A stretch of 64,000 nucleotides of DNA. Origin: DASUPK01 sp963695675 (lineage in GTDB: Bacteria; Actinomycetota; Thermoleophilia; Solirubrobacterales; 70-9). The notes below the pieces were generated by a model that did no database searches, was not told the origin of the DNA, and was given only the letters and a program-made list of their open reading frames with translations. The position numbers were made by a program, and so were the translations under genes. This document shows positions 58,356-64,000 of this stretch, piece after piece. The stretch lies in assembly GCA_963695675.1 (NCBI GenBank), contig CAVOGY010000007.1, positions 1-64,000 on the forward strand, read 5' to 3'. How positions within the stretch are numbered: the stretch's first letter is position 1; the number at the start of each line of letters is the position of its first letter.

Positions 58356-59618
58356 ATGGCCCGCATCCTGCTCGGGGTGAGTGGCGGAATCGCCGCCTAC
58401 AAGTCGGTTGAGCTGGCCCGCCTCGCCACCACGGAGGGCCACGCGGTTCGGGTGCTGATGACGCCGGCGGCGCAGCGGTTCATCGGCAACGCGTCCTTCG
58501 AGGGGATCGTCGGGGCCCCGGTGCTCACCGACGAGTTCGAGCGCGACCCCACCCGGGGAGCATTCCCCGGCGACCCGGTCCCTGAGCACGATCCGATCGG
58601 CCACCTCGAGGTGGTGGCCAATGCGGACGCCTACCTGATCGCACCGGCCTCGGCGAACACGGTCGCCAAGCTGGCCGCCGGAATCGCGGACTCGATGGTC
58701 ACCACCTCGTTCCTCGCCTGCACCGCCCCAAGGCTGGTCGCTCCGGCGATGAACGACCGGATGTATCGCGACGCGGCGACCCAGGCGAACCTGGCGACGC
58801 TCCGGCAGCGGGGGATCACCGTGATCGACCCCGCGGAGGGCGCGCTCGCCTCGCGAGGCGAGCAAGGTCTTGGCAGGCTTCCTGAGCCGCGCACGCTGCT
58901 CGCTGCGATCGAGCAGGCGGTGCCCGGGCCAAGCGGGCCGTGGGATGGGCTGCGCATCCTCATCTCCGCGGGCGGCACCCGCGAGCCGATCGATCCGGTG
59001 CGCTTCATCGGCAACCGTTCGTCGGGCCGGATGGGGCTGGCGCTCGCCCAGCGGGCCGGCCGGCGCGGTGCCGAGGTCACGCTCGTCGCGGCCAACGTCG
59101 CCCTTTCTGCGCCCCCGGGCGTGAGGCGGATCGACGTGGAGACCGCCTCGGAGCTGGCCGACGCCATGGGCAGGGAGTTCGACTATGCGGACGTGCTCGT
59201 GATGGCGGCGGCTCCCTCCGATTTCCGCCCGAAGCAGGCCGCCGGCGAGAAGATCCACCGCGAGGGGACGAGCGGCTTTGAGCTCGACCTGGAGGCGACC
59301 GAGGACATCCTCGCCATCCTCGCCGCCCGCCGTCGCGAGGGTCAGACAATCGTCGGGTTCGCGGCAGAAACGGACGCCGGACTCGATCGGGCGCGCGAGA
59401 AGCTGGAGCGCAAGGGCGCCGATGCGATCGTTCTCAACGACGTCTCGCGTCGCGAGATCGGCTTCGAGAGCGCTGAGAACGAGGTCGTGATCGTCGAGCG
59501 CGGCGAGAAGCATCACGTCCCCATCACCTCAAAGGAGGCGATTGCGGACGCGATCCTGGACCGGATCGAGGCGATCAGGTCACGCTCGGGCGCTCGGCGC
59601 GCGGGAGCTGGCGAGTAG
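58356..59618 (+). CDS. coaBC: Bifunctional phosphopantothenoylcysteine decarboxylase/synthase
   Basis: 420 residues from the ATG with TAGGAGG 8 bases before. The CoaC flavoprotein half (about 1-185): RILLGVSGGIAAYKSVELAR, AYLIAPASANTVAKLAAGIA, and VAPAMNDRMYRDAATQANLA. The CoaB half (about 195-400): RILISAGGTREPIDPVRFIG, NRSSGRMGLALAQRAGRRGA, and KGADAIVLNDVSRREIGFES. It makes 4'-phosphopantetheine from 4'-phosphopantothenate for coenzyme A. Confidence 0.96.
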   Translation: MARILLGVSGGIAAYKSVELARLATTEGHAVRVLMTPAAQRFIGNASFEGIVGAPVLTDEFERDPTRGAFPGDPVPEHDPIGHLEVVANADAYLIAPASANTVAKLAAGIADSMVTTSFLACTAPRLVAPAMNDRMYRDAATQANLATLRQRGITVIDPAEGALASRGEQGLGRLPEPRTLLAAIEQAVPGPSGPWDGLRILISAGGTREPIDPVRFIGNRSSGRMGLALAQRAGRRGAEVTLVAANVALSAPPGVRRIDVETASELADAMGREFDYADVLVMAAAPSDFRPKQAAGEKIHREGTSGFELDLEATEDILAILAARRREGQTIVGFAAETDAGLDRAREKLERKGADAIVLNDVSRREIGFESAENEVVIVERGEKHHVPITSKEAIADAILDRIEAIRSRSGARRAGAGE

Positions 59619-59647
59619 TCCGCCCTCGGGGTCTTTGCCGGTCCCCT

Positions 59648-59653
59648 TACACT
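59648..59653 (+). promoter_or_regulatory. -10 element of the TPR gene (leaderless)
   Basis: TACACT ends exactly 6 bases before the ATG at 59660. Confidence 0.5.
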
Positions 59654-59659
59654 GAATTC

Positions 59660-60046
59660 ATGGCCCAGGACCACCAGATTAAGCGCGGCGAATCGCTCTA
59701 CTCGCTCTACCGGCGGGGAATGGAGCTGCTCGAGGACGGGGATTTCGAGGAGGCCACCGTGCCGCTCAAGGAGGCAGCGCGACAGGCGCCTGAGAAGAGC
59801 TCCGTGCGCGAGGCGCTCGGCCGCGCGTTGTTCCGGAGCCGCCACTACGCGGAGGCGGCGACCGAGTTCGCGGCGGTGGTGGAGACGCATCCCGTGAACG
59901 ACTACGCCCACTTCTGCCTGGGTCGGGCGCTCACCAAGACCGGCGAGACCAGACGTGCCCGCCACCATCTCGCCCTTGCCTCAAACCTGCGTCCCGACCG
60001 TCGCGACTACCGGATCTACAGAGAGCGACTGGCGGCCGGCACCTGA
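59660..60046 (+). CDS. Tetratricopeptide-repeat protein
   Basis: 128 residues with three TPR-like helix pairs: GMELLEDGDFEEATVPLKEA, REALGRALFRSRHYAEAATE and YAHFCLGRALTKTGETRRAR, ending in HHLALASNLRPDRRDYR. It would be a small protein-protein adapter; partners are unknown. It lies between coaBC and the arginase-like gene, from which it is separated by 9 bases. Confidence 0.85.
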   Translation: MAQDHQIKRGESLYSLYRRGMELLEDGDFEEATVPLKEAARQAPEKSSVREALGRALFRSRHYAEAATEFAAVVETHPVNDYAHFCLGRALTKTGETRRARHHLALASNLRPDRRDYRIYRERLAAGT

Positions 60047-60055
60047 CGCCGACCG

Positions 60056-60928
60056 ATGACTTCGATTCACCTCCTGGCCGTTCCGTATGAGGTCGGAGCA
60101 CGCCGCATGGGGGTCGGGCGCGGGCCCGAGCGGTTGCTCGAGGCCGGTGCGGAGGAGGCGCTGAGCAGTCGGGGCGCCGACGTCCGCCTCGAAGTCGTGG
60201 AGCTGCGGGAGCACCACAGGGAGGAGAGCGGCGCCAGCGAGGCGGGAGCCGGTTTCGAGCTGATTCGGCTGGTCGCCGAACGCGTCAAGAATGCCGTTGA
60301 TGCTGGGGCGTTCCCGGTGATCCTCTCCGGCAGCTGCTTTGCAGCTGTCGGCGTGGTTGCGGGCATCGAGGAAAAGTCGCCGGGCGTCGTCTGGTTCGAT
60401 GCCCATGGCGACTTCAATGCTCCCGAGAGCAGCGCCGACGGGTATTTCGACGGCATGGGCGTTGCGATCCTCACGGGCGGTGCGTGGCAGTCGATGCGCG
60501 CCGCCATCGCGGGCGACCCGCTCCCGGAAGGCGCGGTCATGCTCGTCGGCGCAAGAGCGTTCGATCCGAGCGAAGAGCCGCGTTTGGAGTCATCGAGCAT
60601 CCGTCGGCTGCCCGCGGATGCAATCGAATCAGGGGAAGCGGTCGCACGCAAGACGAGCGAGCTCGACCCACGGCCGAGCGGGCTGTACCTCCACGTCGAT
60701 CTCGATGTCCTCGACCGTGACGAGGCCCGGGTAAACATCTACAGCGAGCCCGGCGGTCTCAGCGCGGACCAACTGGAGACGCAGGTCCGCTCCCTGCTGG
60801 ATACCCGCCCGGTTCGAGCCGTCTCACTCACCGCATACGACCCGGGGGTCGACGCCGAGGGGCGGGTGCCGCCGATCGCCCTGCGCCTTCTGGAGGCCGT
60901 GGCCGTGCGCGTCGCCCGAGATCCATGA
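60056..60928 (+). CDS. Arginase/agmatinase-fold protein with altered metal motif
   Basis: 290 residues. The second and third ureohydrolase motifs are intact: VVWFDAHGDFNAPESSADGY and LYLHVDLDVLDRDEARVN. The first, normally GGDH, reads ILSGSCFAAVGVVAG, so the usual metal-ligand His is replaced by Cys. Arginase-family enzymes hydrolyse guanidino groups with a Mn pair; a Cys ligand or a non-catalytic role is possible here. Substrate not assignable. Its stop overlaps dtd. Confidence 0.82.
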   Translation: MTSIHLLAVPYEVGARRMGVGRGPERLLEAGAEEALSSRGADVRLEVVELREHHREESGASEAGAGFELIRLVAERVKNAVDAGAFPVILSGSCFAAVGVVAGIEEKSPGVVWFDAHGDFNAPESSADGYFDGMGVAILTGGAWQSMRAAIAGDPLPEGAVMLVGARAFDPSEEPRLESSSIRRLPADAIESGEAVARKTSELDPRPSGLYLHVDLDVLDRDEARVNIYSEPGGLSADQLETQVRSLLDTRPVRAVSLTAYDPGVDAEGRVPPIALRLLEAVAVRVARDP

Positions 60929-61342
60929 GGGCGCTGGTCCAGCGCGTCAGCCAGGCGGCTGTCGACGTGGAGGGGGAGAGGGTCGCGCAGATCGGCCCCG
61001 GGATGCTGGTGCTGTTGGGCGTGTCGCGCGACGACACCGAGGCGGAGGCCGATCGGCTGGCCGAGAAGGTCCGCGCTCTTCGGATCTTCGACGACGCCGA
61101 TGGCAAGATGAACGAGCCGCTCGGAGACCGGGAGATCCTCTGCGTCAGCCAGTTCACGCTCTACGGCGACACGCGCAAGGGAACCCGGCCGAGCTACACC
61201 CAGGCGGCGCCGGGGGAGCAGGCGGGGCCGCTCTACGACCGCTTCTGCGAGACGGCCGATGCGAAGAAGGGTCGTCTTCGGGGCCTGCATGGGGGTTGCG
61301 CTGATCAACGACGGCCCGGTCACGGTGATGTTGGAGGTCTAG
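60925..61342 (+). CDS. dtd: D-aminoacyl-tRNA deacylase, frameshifted
   Basis: MRALVQRVSQAAVDVEGERV, GPGMLVLLGVSRDDTEAEAD, LCVSQFTLYGDTRKGTRPSY and LYDRFCETADAKKG are plainly Dtd, which removes D-amino acids from tRNA. After KKG the frame drifts, reading on into the rimP leader without stopping. If one C near 61273 is removed, the sequence becomes VFGACMGVALINDGPVTVML followed by EV and a TAG at 61342: the normal ending, with the conserved NDGPVT motif. About 138 residues would then be full length. Either the base is a sequencing error or the gene is broken. Confidence 0.85.
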
Positions 61343-61413
61343 GGTCCGCCCGACAGGTGTCCCAATCACGGAATGACCGCTGCTGGCCGGTTGGCGCGTG
61401 CCTGAGGCGTGGC

Positions 61414-61419
61414 TATACT
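61414..61419 (+). promoter_or_regulatory. -10 element of the rimP-nusA-infB operon
   Basis: TATACT lies 75 bases before the rimP start, giving a leader of roughly 70 bases that contains a terminator. Confidence 0.5.
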
Positions 61420-61428
61420 CGCCCAGGA

Positions 61429-61484
61429 ACCTTTTTTCGCACCGAACCGCGTGTCGAAAGGTGGGCGAGCGCCCGCCTTTTTTT
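61429..61484 (+). promoter_or_regulatory. Attenuator-like leader of the rimP operon
   Basis: AAAGGTGGGCG (61457-61467) pairs with CGCCCGCCTTT (61470-61480, one U-G wobble) and is followed by a T-run, a complete intrinsic terminator 10 bases before rimP. An upstream ACCTTT (61429-61434) is complementary to AAAGGT (61457-61462), the terminator's 5' arm, so two exclusive structures are possible. That is the architecture of a transcription attenuator. Confidence 0.6.
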
Positions 61485-61494
61485 GGGTCTACGA

Positions 61495-61950
61495 ATGGAT
61501 AGTGAACTTCAGCAGCTACAGGAAATCATCGAGACACGGCTCTCAGAGCGGGAGCCGGACGTCGAGCTGCTCGCGCTCGAGCGGCCCGCGTCGGAGCGCC
61601 TGCGGCTCGTGATCGACAGGCCGGATGGCGTTGACATCGCCCTCTGCGAGCGTGTCACGGGCGATTTCCGTGACCTGCTCGAGTCCTGGTCACTCGAGGT
61701 TTCCTCTCCGGGCCCGGAGCGCCCGCTGACGAAGCCGGAGCACTTCCGGCGCTTCGTCGGGCGGCGCGTGCGTGTTCGAACCCGCGAGGAGTTCGCCGGC
61801 CACAAGAGCTTCACGGGTCGGCTCACCGGCGCCGACGACAAAAGCGTCAGCGTTGACTCGGGCGACGGTCCCGTGGCGATCCCGCTCACGGCAGTTCGCC
61901 GCTCGAATTTGCTGTCAGACGGAGCCACGAACGGAGGTGTGGGGGCATGA
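61495..61950 (+). CDS. rimP: Ribosome maturation factor RimP
   Basis: 151 residues from the ATG at 61495. ELQQLQEIIETRLSEREPDV, LRLVIDRPDGVDIALCERVT, the signature LEVSSPGPERPLTKPEHFRR and VRVRTREEFAGHKSFTGRL. It helps assemble the 30S subunit. The order rimP-nusA-infB is one of the best-conserved bacterial clusters. Its stop overlaps the nusA ATG (ATGA). Confidence 0.95.
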   Translation: MDSELQQLQEIIETRLSEREPDVELLALERPASERLRLVIDRPDGVDIALCERVTGDFRDLLESWSLEVSSPGPERPLTKPEHFRRFVGRRVRVRTREEFAGHKSFTGRLTGADDKSVSVDSGDGPVAIPLTAVRRSNLLSDGATNGGVGA

Positions 61951-63695
61951 CCCAGGAGATAGTCGACGCCGTCAAGATGCTCGAGCAGGAGAAGGGAATC
62001 GCGGCGGACACCCTGATGGATGCCCTCCAGGACGCGCTCCTCTCCGCCTACAAGAAGACCCCCGGCGCCGCCAAGTACGCGACGGTCGAGCTCGACCACA
62101 ACACCGCGGACTTCCGCGTCTACGAGCTGATGGTCCCCGAGGACCTCGAGAAGCGCCTGCTCGACGAGCAGTTCGAGGACCAGATCCAGGCCGCCGAGGC
62201 CGCCGAGGCGGCGGGCGAGCCGATCCCCGAGATCGAGATCAACAGGCCGACCGTGGATCCGGAGACGGGCGAGCGGCGGGAGGCCGAGGAGCCCGAGGTC
62301 GAGCTCGCGCGCCTCCAGCCCTACCGAGACCAGATCGAGACTCGCGACGTCACGCCCGAGGACTTCGGGCGCATCGCCGCCCAGACCGCCAAGCAGGTGA
62401 TCCTGCAGCGGATCCGCGAGGCCGAGCGGGGCATGATGTTCGAGGAGTACAAGGACCGCGTCGGCGAGCTCATCACCGGGATCATCCAGCAGTCCGACAA
62501 CCGCTACACCCTGGTCCAGCTCCGCGAGCGGGTCGAGGCCCTGCTGCCGCGCTCCGAGCAGGTCTACAACGAGCGCTACGACCACGGCATGCGCGTCAAG
62601 GCGGTGATCACCGACGTCTCGGCGGACACAAAGGGCCCGAGCATCGTCGTCAGCCGCCGCAACCCCGAGCTGATCAAGAAGCTCTTCGAGCTCGAGGTCC
62701 CGGAGATCGCCGACAAGCTCGTGGAGATCACGGGTGTCGCGCGCGAGCCCGGCTGGCGCTCGAAGATCGCCGTGGTCTCGCACGCCGACGGGGTCGACCC
62801 GGTGGGCGCCTGTGTGGGGCCGCGTGGCTCCCGGGTGCGCATGGTCGTCTCAGAGCTGCGCGGCGAGAAGATCGACATCATCCCGTACAACGACGAGCCG
62901 GCTCGGTTCGTCGCCAAGGCGCTCTCCCCGGCGCGGGTCCGTGAGGTCCTCGTCGACGACGAGACCAAGGAGGCGACGGTGATCGTTCCCGACGACCAGC
63001 TCTCGCTGGCGATCGGGCGCGACGGACAGAACGCCCGCCTCGCCGCCCGGCTGACCGGGTGGAAGGTCGACATCACCTCGGAGACCGAGTTCGCTCAGCA
63101 GGAGGAGGACATCGAGTACGAGGGTGAGGAGGCGGCCGACGGCCGTTGCAAGGCGATCATGACCACCGGGCGTCGCTGCCCGAACGCCGCGCTGCAGGGC
63201 TCGCAGTACTGCGGCCTGCCCCAGCATCAGGCGCTGGCTCGGTTCAGCGCCAACCAGGTCGCCGTACTCAGCCCGCTGAGCGACGAGGAGGTCGCGACCC
63301 TGGCCGATGGCAACGCCGACGACGCCACCGTCAAGCCGATCGTCGAGAAGGCCGAGAGCCAGTTCGACGAGAGCGCTGAGGCGGAGGAGCAGGAGCCCGA
63401 ACAGGTCGAGGAGGCCGAAGAGGCAGAGGAAGCCGACCAGGGCGGAGAAGAGGCCCCGGCCGAGGGGGCTCCCGCGGAGGAAGAGGCTCCGGCCGCCGAG
63501 GTCGAGGAGGCGGAGCCGGAAGAGGCCGAGCAGCCCTCGGAGGACGAGCCCTCCGAGCACGACGAGCCGGAGGAGGAGCCCGCCGACGACGAAGAGCCTG
63601 CCGAGGAGCCCTCGGCCGAGGAGTCCGGGGCTTCGGACGGCGGCGCCCCTGAAGAGGAGACGGTCAAGGCCGGCGAGGAGCAGACAAACGAGTAG
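61947..63695 (+). CDS. nusA: Transcription termination/antitermination factor NusA with zinc-motif and acidic tail
   Basis: 582 residues. NTD (EIVDAVKMLEQEKGIAADTL, about 1-160), S1 domain (HGMRVKAVITDVSADTKG), KH1 and KH2 (HADGVDPVGACVGPRGSRVR, LSLAIGRDGQNARLAARLTG). After KH2 (about 400-427) is an unusual element, RCKAIMTTGRRCPNAALQG then SQYCGLPQH, with Cys-x9-Cys-x10-Cys-x4-His spacing like the small DUF5763-type zinc motif. The last roughly 120 residues are an Asp/Glu-rich, Ala/Pro-rich tail. NusA binds RNA polymerase and the nascent transcript. Its stop lies 4 bases before infB. Confidence 0.95.
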   Translation: MTQEIVDAVKMLEQEKGIAADTLMDALQDALLSAYKKTPGAAKYATVELDHNTADFRVYELMVPEDLEKRLLDEQFEDQIQAAEAAEAAGEPIPEIEINRPTVDPETGERREAEEPEVELARLQPYRDQIETRDVTPEDFGRIAAQTAKQVILQRIREAERGMMFEEYKDRVGELITGIIQQSDNRYTLVQLRERVEALLPRSEQVYNERYDHGMRVKAVITDVSADTKGPSIVVSRRNPELIKKLFELEVPEIADKLVEITGVAREPGWRSKIAVVSHADGVDPVGACVGPRGSRVRMVVSELRGEKIDIIPYNDEPARFVAKALSPARVREVLVDDETKEATVIVPDDQLSLAIGRDGQNARLAARLTGWKVDITSETEFAQQEEDIEYEGEEAADGRCKAIMTTGRRCPNAALQGSQYCGLPQHQALARFSANQVAVLSPLSDEEVATLADGNADDATVKPIVEKAESQFDESAEAEEQEPEQVEEAEEAEEADQGGEEAPAEGAPAEEEAPAAEVEEAEPEEAEQPSEDEPSEHDEPEEEPADDEEPAEEPSAEESGASDGGAPEEETVKAGEEQTNE

Positions 63696-63699
63696 GAAG

Positions 63700-64000
63700 A
63701 TGGCGAAGAAGCGCGTACACGAGATAGCCAAGGCACAGGGCATGACCAGCAAGGAGCTCCTTGCTGCACTCAAGGCTGCCGGCATCGAGGCGAAGGCCGC
63801 TCAGTCGAGCGTCGAGGAGTCCGAGGCTCTCGCCGCGCTGAAGAGCTCTCCGGATGGCGCCTCGTCCAGCGCCGCGACAAAGACGGCCGCGCAGCCGAAA
63901 CAGGCTCGGGGCGCAACGGGCACCGCCGCCGCGAAGCCCAAGTCGGAGGCTCCGGCGAAGCAGGCGAAGTCCGACGGACCGGCCAGGGCGCCGAAGCCCG
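63700..64000 (+). CDS. infB: Translation initiation factor IF-2, N-terminal part (runs off the window)
   Basis: The first 100 residues: MAKKRVHEIAKAQGMTSKEL, LAALKAAGIEAKAAQSSVEE and then an Ala/Lys/Pro-rich low-complexity stretch. The N-terminal IF2 fold and the disordered linker are typical. The GTPase domain lies beyond the window. Only four bases separate it from nusA, so it is co-transcribed with rimP-nusA. Confidence 0.92.
   Translation, partial: MAKKRVHEIAKAQGMTSKELLAALKAAGIEAKAAQSSVEESEALAALKSSPDGASSSAATKTAAQPKQARGATGTAAAKPKSEAPAKQAKSDGPARAPKP

Overview
The window is GC-rich chromosomal DNA, gene-dense on both strands. It carries no plasmid, prophage, insertion sequence or CRISPR signature that I can see. 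A mycobacterial-type integration host factor (mIHF), a short RNA polymerase omega subunit next to gmk and coaBC, a pyrR-pyrBC-carAB-pyrKD operon, MoaD-like and encapsulin genes, frequent GTG/TTG starts and many apparently leaderless promoters (TANNNT about 6-9 bases before the start codon) point to an actinobacterium. My inference is Thermoleophilia (Solirubrobacterales/Gaiellales-like); no rRNA is present to confirm this.

Layout. 1-18.9 kb is an accessory-like mosaic of single genes: two DHFR-like proteins, two ECF sigma factors (a SnoaL-tailed SigX5 type and an ECF42 type paired with its YciI/DGPF partner), SDR dehydrogenases, an epoxide hydrolase, a TetR repressor with its operator, an NhaA antiporter fused in design to a DsbA-like domain, a cysteine hydrolase, an RraA-like protein, an unusual CRP-domain/thioredoxin-reductase fusion, and an encapsulin/encapsulated-ferritin operon. 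This part also holds two gene remnants (cupin, thiolase) and two genes broken by one extra base. 18.9-30.5 kb is housekeeping: an RpiR-type regulator, pdxST with an M29 aminopeptidase, yebC, ruvCAB and a fused secDF. 30.6-31.5 kb is an AbiEi/DUF559-like gene bracketed by two near-identical palindromes. 31.6-36.6 kb is recJ and rel. 36.6-43.4 kb carries secreted proteins, two HIT proteins, a diacylglycerol-kinase-like protein, an MBL hydrolase, a phosphomannomutase and CorA.

43.5-45.2 kb is the most interesting block. A canonical SAM-I riboswitch with its own intrinsic terminator controls a threonine-synthase-like PLP enzyme, followed by a MoaD/ThiS-type protein ending in Gly-Gly. That regulation and partnership fit sulfur assimilation into homocysteine at least as well as threonine synthesis. 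46.1-47.2 kb pairs tRNA-Arg(CCG) with RNase Z. 47.3-56.9 kb is the complete de novo UMP operon under a PyrR-binding leader, with an isochorismatase-fold gene inserted, followed by a terminator. 57-61.3 kb holds mihF, gmk, rpoZ, coaBC, a TPR protein, an arginase-like protein and dtd (frameshifted). 61.4-64 kb starts the rimP-nusA-infB operon behind a leader that looks like a transcription attenuator; infB runs off the window.

Structure outside genes includes a small dispersed palindromic repeat in three copies, one of which lies in frame inside pyrK; the paired palindromes around the DUF559 gene; and several strong terminators. Three genes (nhaA-dsbA, DUF5996, dtd) each become intact if a single inserted base is removed. 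That suggests either sequencing/assembly error or real decay, and raw reads would settle which.
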